Below are positions 8,941-18,082 of a DNA stretch of 64,000 nucleotides, one piece after another. The stretch is from Bradyrhizobium sediminis. GTDB lineage: Bacteria; Pseudomonadota; Alphaproteobacteria; Rhizobiales; Xanthobacteraceae. Position 1 is the stretch's first letter, and every line of letters starts with the position of its first letter. The notes under the pieces are model-generated. The model searched no databases. It was not told where the DNA came from and saw nothing but the letters and a program-made list of their open reading frames with translations. The stretch is taken from assembly GCF_018736085.1 (NCBI RefSeq), contig NZ_CP076134.1, positions 558,001 to 622,000 of the forward strand, in the 5' to 3' direction. A program made the translations under genes and the position numbers.

Positions 8941-10500
8941 TTACGAGGCTGTGGCCTGATCGGTGACTTTCGCCGCGCCGAAATTCGCGCGCAGGGTCGG
9001 CTTGTGGATCTTGCCGGTGGCGTTGCGCGGCAGCGCGTCGATGAATTTTATCAGGCGCGGGCGCTTGAAGCGCGCCAGGTTGTTCTCGCAATGCGCGTGA
9101 ATTTCCGCTTCGGTGATGCTGTGGCCGGGCTTGACCGCGATGATGGCCATTCCGGTTTCGCCCCATTGCTCGCTCGGGATGCCGATCACGGCGGCTTCGG
9201 CGATCGCGGTGAGCTGATGCAGCACGTTCTCGACCTCGGCCGGATAGACGTTCTCGCCGCCGGAGATGTACATGTCCTTCCAGCGGTCGACGATGTAGTA
9301 GAACCCTTCGTCGTCGATGCGCGCGGCGTCGCCGGTATGCAGCCAGCCGTCGGTGAATGACGAGGCGTTGGCGTCCGGCCGGTTCCAGTAGCCGGGCGTG
9401 ATGTTCGGCCCCTTCACCCATAATTCGCCGAGTTCGCCGACCCCGGCATCCGACCCGTCGGGGCGGACGATCCGCACTTCAGTATGCAGCACCGGCTTGC
9501 CGGAGGAGCCGGCCTTGCGCGCGGCGTCCTCCTTGTCGAGCGTCAATACCGCCGGCGACGTCTCGGTCATGCCGTAGCCCTGCTGCAGCGCGACGCCGCG
9601 CTGTTCCCACACTTTCAACAGCGGCACCGGCATCGGCGCGCCGCCGACGCCGCCGATGATGAGGCGGCTGAAGTCGGACGTCGCGAACGAAGGATGCTGC
9701 GCCATGAACTGGTAGATCGAGGGCACGCCGAAGAACTGGTTGATGCCGCGTGCGGGATCGCTGATCAGCTGCAGCGCTGCGCCGGGATCGAAGGCGCGCA
9801 TGATCAGCACGGTGCCGCCGGCATGCAGCACCGGGTTGGTGTAGCAATTGAGCCCGCCGGTATGGAACAGCGGCAGCACCGTGAGCAGCACCGTCGACGG
9901 CGAGACATAGGCCGGGCCGCCGAGATTGACGCAGTTCCAGAACGTCATGCCGTGGGTGATGATGGCACCCTTGGGCTGGCCGGTGGTGCCCGAGGTGTAC
10001 ATGATGGTCGAGATGTCATCGAGCGTGACGATTTCGCACTGGTCGAGCGGCTCTGCGGCGGCGATCGCCGCCTCGTAGGACCCGTCGGGTCCGAGCAGCA
10101 GTGCGGAGGCCACGTTGCACTTTTTCGCCACCGTCAGCGCGACTTCGGCCAGCTCCGCATCGTGGATCATCAGCACAGGCGCGGCGTCACCGACGATGTA
10201 TTGCAGCTCGGGCACGGTGAGGCGGGTATTCAGCGGCAGGAACACCGCGCCGATCCGCCCACAGGCGAACTGCACCTCCAGCGTATCGGTCGTGTTCAGC
10301 GCCAGCACGGCGACGCGGTCGCCGCGCTTGACCTTCAACCGGTCGCGCAGATGCGCGGCGAGGCGTGAAATCCGGGAATCGAATTGCGCGTAGGTGAAAC
10401 TGCGTCCGCTGCCGAGGTCGACCACCGCCGGCTTGTCCGGCGTGCGGCGGCCGTAATGCGCGATCCAGTCGTAATGGCGAACCGGCAAAGCTTCCTCCAT
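8941..10500 (-). CDS. acyl-CoA synthetase (AMP-dependent ligase)
   Basis: The 519-residue protein belongs to the ANL superfamily. It activates a carboxylic acid to its acyl-CoA through an acyl-adenylate. Visible motifs are the P-loop-like MYTSGTTGQPKGAIITH, the A5 segment GYGMTETSPAV, the A7 segment ELWVKGPNITPGYW with WLHTGDAARIDDEGF, and the C-terminal catalytic lysine region PRNATGKIHK. It is soluble, with no signal peptide. The length matches medium/long-chain or aromatic acyl-CoA ligases; chain specificity cannot be read. It is divergent from the acyl-CoA dehydrogenase gene at 10959, with repeats between them. Confidence 0.9.
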   Translation of the reverse strand: MEEALPVRHYDWIAHYGRRTPDKPAVVDLGSGRSFTYAQFDSRISRLAAHLRDRLKVKRGDRVAVLALNTTDTLEVQFACGRIGAVFLPLNTRLTVPELQYIVGDAAPVLMIHDAELAEVALTVAKKCNVASALLLGPDGSYEAAIAAAEPLDQCEIVTLDDISTIMYTSGTTGQPKGAIITHGMTFWNCVNLGGPAYVSPSTVLLTVLPLFHTGGLNCYTNPVLHAGGTVLIMRAFDPGAALQLISDPARGINQFFGVPSIYQFMAQHPSFATSDFSRLIIGGVGGAPMPVPLLKVWEQRGVALQQGYGMTETSPAVLTLDKEDAARKAGSSGKPVLHTEVRIVRPDGSDAGVGELGELWVKGPNITPGYWNRPDANASSFTDGWLHTGDAARIDDEGFYYIVDRWKDMYISGGENVYPAEVENVLHQLTAIAEAAVIGIPSEQWGETGMAIIAVKPGHSITEAEIHAHCENNLARFKRPRLIKFIDALPRNATGKIHKPTLRANFGAAKVTDQATAS

Positions 10501-10614
10501 GTCCAGCGGTCTGGCGCCGCCTGACCGCTTCGATGATACTCTAGCAGATCAAGGGGATATGGGGATTCTGTCTTGCGCGGAGTAGCTGCGGTAGGGTGCG
10601 ATCATTCATCTCTC

Positions 10615-10735
10615 AGCGTCGTCCCCGCGAACGCGGGGACCCATAATCCCGGTCGTCTGTTGTTGCAGAAGGTATCTCACACCGGGGTCTCACCGATAGG
10701 CCGCGGCGTATGGGTCCCTGCGTTCGCAGGGACGA
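10615..10735. repeat. REP-like composite palindrome, family A
   Basis: Arms CGTCGTCCCCGCGAACGCGG (near 10618) and CCCTGCGTTCGCAGGGACGA (near 10714) flank a spacer that is nearly shared with the copy at 43707. It sits in the 458-bp divergent interval 10501-10958. The rest of that interval holds no gene that I can support. Short open frames through the element translate to VPANAGTH/WVPAFAGTT-like peptides, a common artefact of this repeat type. Confidence 0.75.
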
Positions 10736-10958
10736 CGGAAGAGGACTTTCCAACAAACTACAAACACGGTTTCGCGATCTCGCGGCTCTTGCCGCCCAAA
10801 AACTTCGCCCTCCCCTTGATCCCGGCCACCTGATGCTGCGACGGTTGGCGGCCCGGCAGAAGCGGATGGCGGACTCCGCGGCTCCAGCCACTCGACGCAA
10901 GTTAGAGCAGCCGTTTCCGGACATCGTGCACCGCAACAGAATCAACGGAGGCAAGCGA

Positions 10959-12095
10959 ATGGCCAGTCCATTCTACACCGCCGAACACGAAGCCTATCGC
11001 GACGTGGTGCGCCGCTTTGTCGAGAAGGAAATCGAGCCCTACGCCCATGAATGGGACGAGGCCGGCGAGTTTCCCCGCGAGCTCTATGCGAAGGCCTCGG
11101 CGATCGGCCTCTTGGGTCTTGGATTCCCGGAAGAATATGGCGGTGTCGACGCCGACCAGTTCATGAAGATCGTGGCCTCGCAGGAGCTGGCCCGGGCTGG
11201 CGCCGGCGGGGTCAATGCGAGCTTGATGAGCCACACCATCGGCTCGCCGCCGATCGCGCGCGCCGCCCGTCCCGAAATCAAGGCGCGGGTGCTGCCGCAG
11301 GTGCTGTCGGGCCAGAAAATCTCCGCGCTCGCGATCACCGAACCGAGCGGCGGATCCGACGTCGCCAATCTCAGGACCAAGGCGCGCCGCGACGGTGACC
11401 ATTACGTCGTCAGCGGCGAAAAGACCTTCATTACCTCCGGCATGCGCGCCGACTATCTGACGGTAGCGGTGCGCACCGGCGGCGAGGGCCCGGGCGGCGT
11501 CAGCCTGCTCTTGATCGAGGGCGATACGCCGGGCCTGTCGCGCACCAGGCTGAAGAAGATGGGCTGGTGGGCGTCGGACACCGCGACGCTACATTTCGAC
11601 GATTGCCGCGTGCCGGCCGAGAACCTGATCGGCGAGGAAGGCCAGGGCTTCAAGCTCATCATGCAGAATTTCAACAGCGAGCGCATGGGCATGGCGGCGA
11701 GCTGCACGGCCTATGCCCGCGTCTGCGTCGAGGAGGCGATTGCCTATGCCAAGGAGCGCCAGACGTTCGGCAAGCCGATCGCCCAGCACCAGGTGATCCG
11801 CCACAAGCTGGTGGACATGGCGCAGAAGGTCGCGGCGTCGCAAGCGATGCTGGAAATGCTGGCGTGGCGTCTCGGGCAGGGCGAAAGCCCGGTTGCCGAG
11901 ATCTGCATGATGAAGAACCAGGCGACCCAGACCATGGCGTTCTGCGCTTCCGAAGCGGTGCAGATTTTCGGCGGCGCCGGCTTCATGCGCGGCATCAAGG
12001 TCGAGCGCATCTACCGCGAGGTCAAGGTCAACGCCATCGGCGGCGGCACCGAGGAGATCATGAAGGATCTGGCCTCAAGGCAGATGGGATTGTGA
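10959..12095 (+). CDS. acyl-CoA dehydrogenase
   Basis: The 378-residue flavoenzyme oxidises an acyl-CoA to a trans-2-enoyl-CoA and passes electrons to ETF. Hallmarks are the FAD-site segments ALAITEPSGGSDVANLRT and SGEKTFITSG, the QTFGKPIAQHQVIRHKLVDM helix, and the C-terminal IYREVKVNAIGGGTEEIMKD loop. The ATG at 10959 is set by a GGAGG site (10947-10951); upstream in-frame codons lack one. A second acyl-CoA dehydrogenase gene follows after a strong hairpin and a repeat, so the pair may act on successive or branched substrates. Confidence 0.9.
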   Translation: MASPFYTAEHEAYRDVVRRFVEKEIEPYAHEWDEAGEFPRELYAKASAIGLLGLGFPEEYGGVDADQFMKIVASQELARAGAGGVNASLMSHTIGSPPIARAARPEIKARVLPQVLSGQKISALAITEPSGGSDVANLRTKARRDGDHYVVSGEKTFITSGMRADYLTVAVRTGGEGPGGVSLLLIEGDTPGLSRTRLKKMGWWASDTATLHFDDCRVPAENLIGEEGQGFKLIMQNFNSERMGMAASCTAYARVCVEEAIAYAKERQTFGKPIAQHQVIRHKLVDMAQKVAASQAMLEMLAWRLGQGESPVAEICMMKNQATQTMAFCASEAVQIFGGAGFMRGIKVERIYREVKVNAIGGGTEEIMKDLASRQMGL

Positions 12096-12103
12096 GCGAT
12101 TAG

Positions 12104-12144
12104 CTCCCCTCCCTCCACGCGCGTTGCGCGTGGAGGGAGGGGAG
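12104..12144 (+). terminator. perfect 19-bp hairpin after acyl-CoA dehydrogenase stop
   Basis: Eight bases after the stop codon lies a perfect inverted repeat, arm CTCCCCTCCCTCCACGCGC, three-base loop GTT, and the exact complement. It could act as a transcription terminator or as an mRNA-stabilising structure. No T-tract follows the right arm, so it is not a canonical intrinsic terminator. Confidence 0.55.
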
Positions 12145-12188
12145 CAGAACGAAGCGGGCGAGCCCGGAATGACGCGCAACAAGAGTGC

Positions 12189-12288
12189 CGTCATTCCGGG
12201 GCGCGCGTCAGCGCGAACCCGGAATCTGGAGATAAGTAAAGCAACATCGAGATTCCAGGTTCGACGCTCCGCGTCGCCCCGGAATGAC
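12189..12288. repeat. palindromic repeat, family C
   Basis: An inverted repeat bounded by CGTCATTCCGGGGCGCGCG and its counterpart CGCCCCGGAATGAC. Inner arms carry GAACCCGGAATCT and AGATTCCAGGTTCG. Related copies are at 21382-21464 and 49648-49741. The right end contains an ATG (12284) that is in frame with the next gene but belongs to the repeat. Confidence 0.75.
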
Positions 12289-12298
12289 AGGAGAAAAA

Positions 12299-13456
12299 AT
12301 GCTCTTCACCGCAGACCACGAAGAACCCCGCCGCATCCTGCAAAAATTCATCGCGGCCGAGATCAATCCCTACGTCGACGAATGGGAGAAGGCGGAACAG
12401 TTCCCCTCGCATGAGCTGTTCAAGAAGCTCGGCAATCTCGGCTTTCTCGGCCTCAACAAGCCCACCGAATTCGGCGGCCAGGGGCTCGATTACAGCTATG
12501 CGCTGATGATGGCGGAAGAGCTCGGCGCGATCCATTGCGGCGGCGTGCCGATGGCGATCGGGGTGCAGACCGACATGGCCACCCCGGCGCTGGCGCGGTT
12601 CGGCTCGGACGAAGTACGGCGCGAATTCCTGGCGCCGGCGATTTCAGGTGACGCGGTCGCCTGTATCGGCGTGTCGGAGCCGGGCGCCGGCTCGGACGTG
12701 GCGTCGATCAAGACCAGCGCGCGTTCCGACGGCGACGATTACGTCATCAATGGCGGCAAGATGTGGATCACCAACGGCGTCAAGGCCGACTGGATCTGCC
12801 TGCTCGCCAATACCGGCGACGGGCCGGTCCATCGCAACAAGTCGCTGATCTGCGTGCCGATGAAGAGCAAGGGCGTCGAGGTCGCGCGCAAGCTCGACAA
12901 GATGGGCATGCGCTCGTCCGACACCGCGCAGATCTTCTTCGACAATGTGCGGGTGCCGAAGCGCAACCGCATCGGCGAGGAAGGCAAGGGCTTCACCTAC
13001 CAGATGATCCAGTTCCAGGAGGAGCGGCTGTGGGGCGCCGCCGCCTGTCTCAAGGCGCATGAAACCATTATCAACGAGACCATCGAATACACCCGCAACC
13101 GCAAGGCGTTCGGCCAGAGCATCCTCGATAACCAGACCGTCCACTTCAAGCTGGCGGAAATGCAGACCGAGATCGAGCTGTTGCGCGCGCTGATCTACCG
13201 CGCCGGCGAAGCGCTGGTCGCGGGCGAGGACGTGACGCGGCTCGCGACCATGGCGAAACTGAAGGCCGGCCGGCTCGGGCGCGAACTCACCGACGCCTGC
13301 CTGCAGTTCTGGGGCGGCATGGGCTTCATGAACGAGACGCCGGTCAGCCGCGCCTATCGCGACAGCCGCCTGACCTCGATCGGCGGCGGCGCCGACGAGG
13401 TGATGCTGTCGGTGCTGTGCAAGATGATGGGCACGCTGCCGGGAATGAAGCCGTAA
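12299..13456 (+). CDS. acyl-CoA dehydrogenase, second copy
   Basis: The 385-residue protein is an FAD-dependent acyl-CoA dehydrogenase distinct in sequence from its upstream neighbour. Motifs are CIGVSEPGAGSDVASIKT, NGGKMWITNG, KAFGQSILDNQTVHFKLAEM and the C-terminal YRDSRLTSIGGGADEVM. The GGGADEVM ending also occurs in citronellyl-CoA dehydrogenase-like (AtuD) enzymes, so a branched or terpenoid acyl-CoA is possible, but this is only a suggestion. The start at 12299 has AGGAGA nine bases upstream; the ATG at 12284 lies inside a repeat and is rejected. Confidence 0.9.
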   Translation: MLFTADHEEPRRILQKFIAAEINPYVDEWEKAEQFPSHELFKKLGNLGFLGLNKPTEFGGQGLDYSYALMMAEELGAIHCGGVPMAIGVQTDMATPALARFGSDEVRREFLAPAISGDAVACIGVSEPGAGSDVASIKTSARSDGDDYVINGGKMWITNGVKADWICLLANTGDGPVHRNKSLICVPMKSKGVEVARKLDKMGMRSSDTAQIFFDNVRVPKRNRIGEEGKGFTYQMIQFQEERLWGAAACLKAHETIINETIEYTRNRKAFGQSILDNQTVHFKLAEMQTEIELLRALIYRAGEALVAGEDVTRLATMAKLKAGRLGRELTDACLQFWGGMGFMNETPVSRAYRDSRLTSIGGGADEVMLSVLCKMMGTLPGMKP

Positions 13457-13479
13457 GGCGGAGGGATTGATGCCCCAAC

Positions 13480-13512
13480 GTCATTGCGAGGAGCGATAGC
13501 GACGAAGCAATT
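13480..13512. repeat. half copy of palindromic repeat, family B
   Basis: The sequence CGTCATTGCGAGGAGCGATA followed by GCGACGAAGCAATTC matches one arm of the family B palindrome that is complete at 39117, 43537 and 47934. The opposite arm is missing here. It lies between the dehydrogenase stop and the esterase pseudogene. Confidence 0.6.
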
Positions 13513-13566
13513 CGACTTTCCTGTTTGCCCGCAAGCTGATAGCATGCCGTTCAACGGGAGCGTCCC

Positions 13567-14990
13567 ATGGTCGTTGCAGCGTTGCGCCGGACTTCCGTCG
13601 CGATTGGCTGCGCGGCGTTTATCGCCGGACCGGCGCTGGCCCAAGCGCCCGCGGCGCTCCCCGGCTACAATGCCGCCATCGGTGAAAGCTCGATATCCGG
13701 CATTTCCTCCGGCGCGTTCATGGCTGTCCAGTTCGCCACCGCCTGGTCTTCGGTGATCAAGGGCGTCGGCGTGGTCGCCGGCGGGCCGTATTGGTGCGCG
13801 AAAGCCGGCGGGTTCTTCAGCTACTGGTCTTCCATTACCAACGCGACAGGCCCATGCCTGTCCGGGCCGCCTCCCGGAATGAGCAGCTTCTTCGCCAAGG
13901 CCGACGCCAAGTCGGCTTCCGGCGCGATCGACTCGCTGCAGTTCGTGCGGCGCAGAAAATTTATCTGTTCCATGGCTATAACGACAAAGTGGTGGCACGA
14001 TCGGTCGCCGATGCGGCTGCGGATTTCTATCGCCACTCTCGGCGAGGCCAATCGCGGCAACCTCTACTACCAGACCACGATCGGAGCCGGGCATTCGCTG
14101 GTGGTTGCGCAGGATCCGCCCCGCGCCGACCTCAATGAATGCAAGGCGAGTATCAGTCCGTTCATCGATCAATGCGGCTATGACCAGGCCGGAATCATTC
14201 TCCAGCACATTTACGGCGCGTTGAGTAGCCGAATGCCGGTCCGTTGAGCGGGACGATCAGGCCGTTCGATCAGTCGCTTTACACCAAACCCGGCAGCGCG
14301 GGTTCGTTGAGCCTGGGCAAGACCGGCTACGTGTTCGTGCCCAGGGAATGCGAGAATGGCGAGGCGTGCCGCGTCCATATCGCCTTGCACGGTTGCAACC
14401 AGCAAGAAGGCCCCGAAATCGGACGCGTTTCGTCGAGCGCACCGGATACAATGCCTGGGCAGATACCAATCGTCTGATCGTGCTCTATCCGCAAACCACT
14501 GCGAAATGGTACCCTACAATCCCCACGCTTGCTGGGACTGGTGGGTTACGTCAATTACGACGACAGTTATGTCACCAAGTCCGGGGCGCAGGTCAGGACG
14601 ATCAAGGCGATGCTCGACGCGTTGACCGCGCGCGCCGCGCCGGCGGCCGTTTCCTCGCCGGCGCCCCGCCGCGACATCGATCATGCTCAGGGTCATCGAC
14701 CGGTCGGACACCGGCGCCGATCTGGCATGGGCTCCGCAGGCTGGCGCGACAGCCTACCGCGTGTTCCGTGCCGGCGCCGACGGCCCGTTTGCAGCGGTGG
14801 CGGAGGTGGCCGGGCCGAGTTTCGCCGATTCCGGCCTGACGCCAAAAACCGCCTATCGATGGCGCGTCGCGGCGATCGTGAACGGGGTTGAAGGCCCGGC
14901 TTCGGGTGAAGCCGCGGCTACGACGCGACCGGTTCCCGCCACCCTGCGCCATACCCGGCGCTTGCCCGATTGGCGAATGATGAATGGGCG
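13567..14990 (+). pseudogene. PHB depolymerase-like secreted esterase, frameshifted
   Basis: The reading starts with a signal peptide (MVVAALRRTSVAIGCAAFIA...ALAQA). The nucleophile-elbow region SISGISSGAFMAVQF follows, as in the PHB-depolymerase esterase family, then KIYLFHGYNDKVV, VHIALHGCNQQ, RTGYNAWADTNRLIVLYPQT and NPHACWDWW, and near the end a fibronectin type III-like segment (AYRVFRAGADGPF...TAYRWRVAAI). These pieces lie in at least three frames. Switches fall near 13950, 14035, 14215, 14430 and 14500-14650. All conserved blocks are present and in order, so the gene is probably intact in the organism and damaged by indel errors here. The 3' end is approximate. Confidence 0.65.
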
Positions 14991-15077
14991 CAGACTGCTA
15001 ATTCTGCATGCTGCCGGGTTTTTGATGGCAGCATGCATCAGCTCATAAGAGTGCTATATTTATTTATCAGGAGTTCC

Positions 15078-16157
15078 ATGTCGAGGTCTGGCCAACAGGT
15101 AAGATTCTGCAAGTCTCGTGACGGCGCCCAGATCGCGATGGCTTCGATCGGCCGCGGACCGCCATTGCTGCGAACCGCCCACTGGCTCAGCCACGTCGAG
15201 CACGACGCGCGAAGCCCGGTCTGGACGCACTGGCTTGAGGAGCTGTCGCGCGACCACACCTATATTCGATATGACCAGCGCGGCTGCGGATTGTCCGACC
15301 GCTCGCCGCCGTCCACCTCTTTCGAGGCATGGATCGAGGACCTGGAGGCCGTCGTCGAGGCGCAAGGCTTGAAAAAATTTCCGCTGTTTGGGATGTCCCA
15401 GGGTGGCGCAATCGCAATTGCATACGGCCGCTCGGCATCCGGAGAGGGTGTCACATCTTGATCCTGTTCGGCGCCTATGCCAGGGGCATGCTGCGCCGGA
15501 ATGTAACGGAGCAAGAGCGCGAGGAGGCCGAGACCCTCATCAAGCTCATCCGGCTTGGTTGGGGACGCGACAAACCGGCGTTTCGGCAAGTTTTCACATC
15601 GCAGTTTATTCCGGACGGGACCCGCGAGCAGCACCAGTGGTTCAACGATCTGGAGAGCATCTCGGCATCGCCGGAGAACGCGGTAGCAATTGTCGAGCAG
15701 TTGTATCAGGTCGACGTCAGTGCGGAAGCGGCAAGCCTGCGTGTCCCGACATTGGTGATGCATTCGCGAAAATGACGCGCGGGTTCCCTTCGAACAGGGG
15801 CGGCAACTGGCGGCGCTCATCCCGTCGGCCCGTTTCGTTCCGCTGGAAGGGCGCAACCATGTCTTGCTCCCCAGTGAACCTGCATGGGAACAGTTTCTCG
15901 ATGAGTTCCGCTCGTTCCTGGGCGGCGCCGGCGGCACTTCGCCGGCCTTGCGCCAGGCCGGCCTGACGGCGAGTGAGCACGCCGTTCTGACGTTGATGGC
16001 GCGAGGCCTCGACAATACGGCGATTGCCACAGCGCTGACCAAGAGCGAGAAGACCGTCCGCAATCAGGTTTCGAGCATTTTTGCCAAGCTGGGAGTCCGC
16101 ACACGGTCCCAGGCCATCGTGCTTGCCAGAGATGCAGGCATTGGCGAGGCGTCATAG
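15078..16157 (+). pseudogene. alpha/beta hydrolase fused to LuxR-type HTH, frameshifted
   Basis: About 360 codons. The N-terminal two thirds is an alpha/beta hydrolase: DGAQIAMASIGRGPPLL, the oxyanion region, IRYDQRGCGLSDRS, and the nucleophile elbow GMSQGGAIAIAY. The C-terminus is a LuxR/GerE helix-turn-helix: LTASEHAVLTLMARGLDNTAIATAL with KTVRNQVSSIFAKLG. Such fusions are regulators in which a hydrolase-like domain may sense a ligand. The frame changes twice near 15430-15470 and again near 15768; GRHPERVSHLILFGAYARG is recovered only if extra bases are removed. The ATG at 15078 follows CAGGAG. Confidence 0.7.
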
Positions 16158-16320
16158 GACAACCGGCTCAGGCCCTCTCGTAATTTCGAGCGGTTTACCG
16201 CCGCCACGTGGGACGCCGGCCTCATGACCGCCGGCCGTTAGCGGGCACACTTCCCAACGCTCAAAAAGCGGTGTGAAGCATGACCGGCGACGGCGGCGGT
16301 TCCCTCTGACATTATCTGAG

Positions 16321-17245
16321 ATGAAGGCAGCCAGGGTCGGCGCGGTGCTTCGATCTCCAGCCTTGGCCCTCGCCTTGGCGGCTCTATTCTGGTCGGGAAA
16401 TTTCGTGGCCGGCCGGGCGCTTAGCGGCGCCGTCGATCCGGTGACGCTCAACTTCCTGCGCTGGCTGATCGCGCTCGCCATCATCGCGCCTTTCGTCTGG
16501 AGAAGCGCATTCGCCGCTCTGCCGGCGCTGCGCCGGGAATGGCGGCTCATCCTCGCGCTTGGCGCTACCGGGATCGCGGCGTTCCACACCCTGATTTATG
16601 TTGCGCTGCAAAGCACGACCGTAACCAGCGCCCTCCTGATTCTGTCGCTTGCCCCGATCGCGACGCTTCTCGGGTCCGCATTGCTGGGATTGGAGCGGCC
16701 GTCCGGCAGGCAAATCGGCGGCGCGCTGATCTCGATTGCCGGCGCCTGTGTCCTGATCACGCGCGGAGAGCTTGCCGGTATCCTTTCCCAAGGCTTCAGT
16801 GCCGGAGATTTGTGGATGCTGGCGGCGGTCGTGATCTGGGCGGCCTATTCGCTGATCTTGCGCCGTCGTCCCTCGGATCTGCCGCCATCGGTCGCGCTGG
16901 CCGCAAGCGTGGCTGCCGGCATTGCTCATGATGCTGCCGCTGCTGTTGCTTGCCGCGACGAACCCGCTTGCGGCCCTCGGCTCCGTCAGCGTGCTGCTGA
17001 GCATCGGATACATCGCGGTATTCGCTTCGGCGATCGCATTCCTGCTGTGGTTCCGGGGGTGTCGGAGCTGGGACCGGTCCGGGCCGGACAGTTTGTCAAT
17101 TTGATGCCCGTCTTCGGTGCAGGCCTGGCGTTCCTGGTGCTGGCCGAAGCGCCGACTTGGGCACAGGCGGCGGGCGCCGCGCTGGTGCTGTCCGGTATCG
17201 CCTTTGTCGAGCGCCGTCCCCGCAATGAGAGCCCTATCCACGACG
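16321..17245 (+). pseudogene. EamA/DMT-family exporter, frameshifted
   Basis: The N-terminal 200 residues are a run of hydrophobic helices typical of the drug/metabolite transporter (EamA) family: ALFWSGNFVAGRALSG, NFLRWLIALAIIAPF, AFHTLIYVALQSTTVTSALL and SLAPIATLLGSALLGLERPS. The frame is lost near 16915, continues in another frame (LLLAATNPLAALGSVSVLLS, then IAVFASAIAFLLWFRG) and returns near 17060 with QFVNLMPVFGAGLAFLVLAE. Ten transmembrane helices in two EamA repeats would be expected. The substrate is unknown and the true stop is uncertain. Confidence 0.65.
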
Positions 17246-17286
17246 ACGCGCGGTTTGCGCGTCACGTTTACAGCCAGGAGGAGCAC

Positions 17287-18066
17287 ATGAGGCCGACTAA
17301 TCATATTTCTCTACGGTCTCGCATCCTACGTCGTATTCTTCGTCACGTTTCTCTACGCCATTGGTTTCGTCTCGGGCTTGATGGTGCCGAAGACCATCGA
17401 TACCGAACGGTCGGTGCCGGTGACGGAGGCGCTGATCGTGAACATCCTGCTGATGTCGCTGTTTGCCATCCAGCACAGCGTCATGGCGCGCAAGCAATTC
17501 AAGCAATGGTGGACGCAGTTCGTGCCGAAGTCGGTCGAGCGCAGCACCTATGTGCTGTTCGCCAGCCTCGCGCTTGTCCTGCTGTTTTGGCAGTGGCGAC
17601 CGATCCGGCGGTGGCGTGGCAGATCGCCGATCCGCAGATCGCCATGGCGATCACCGGCCTGTCATTCGTTGGCTGGCTGATCGTGCTGACCAGTACCTTC
17701 CTGATCAATCACTTCGAGCTGTTCGGACTGCATCAGGTCGCGAACAATCTCGCCGGCCGCGCGATGCCCGCGCCGCGCTTCCGTACGCCGCTTTACTATA
17801 AGTTCGTGCGGCACCCGATCTATCTCGGCTTCATCATTGCGTTCTGGTCGGCGCCGACGATGACGGTCGGACACCTTCTGTTCGCGGCGGTCACCACCGC
17901 TTACATATTCGTCGGAATTTGGCTGGAAGAACGCGATCTGGTCGATCTGTTCGGCGACGACTATCTTCGGTACAGGAACCGCGTGTCGATGCTGCTGCCT
18001 TGGCGCAAATCCGCACCAAGCGACGCAGCGGATGGACGCATCGTTGGTGTGGGGCGCGGGCCTTAG
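17287..18066 (+). pseudogene. MddA/NnrU-like membrane S-methyltransferase, frameshifted
   Basis: The readable protein is a small polytopic membrane enzyme. LIIFLYGLASYVVFFVTFLY, NILLMSLFAIQHSVMARKQF and WWTQFVPKSVERSTYVLFAS lead to LTSTFLINHFELFGLHQV, then YKFVRHPIYLGFIIAFWSAP, TMTVGHLLFAAVTTAYIFVG and WLEERDLVDLFGDDYLRY. The RHPIYLGF and LEERDL motifs are those of the isoprenylcysteine methyltransferase/NnrU superfamily. By recall, the overall pattern matches methanethiol S-methyltransferase MddA, which makes dimethyl sulfide from methanethiol and SAM. Frame breaks occur just after the ATG (near 17295) and near 17600. The start is set by CAGGAGGA. Assignment to MddA rather than another NnrU relative is moderate. 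Confidence 0.6.
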
Positions 18067-18082
18067 CGCGCTCCCGGCGCCG

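Noticed and set aside
10573..10833. An 86-codon frame containing VPANAGTH and WVPAFAGTT
   Set aside because: This peptide pattern is produced by family A palindromes and is not evidence of a protein.
16273..18066. A single 597-residue protein combining an exporter and a methyltransferase
   Set aside because: The middle of this frame is out-of-frame sequence; two separate genes with their own starts are recovered when frames are corrected.
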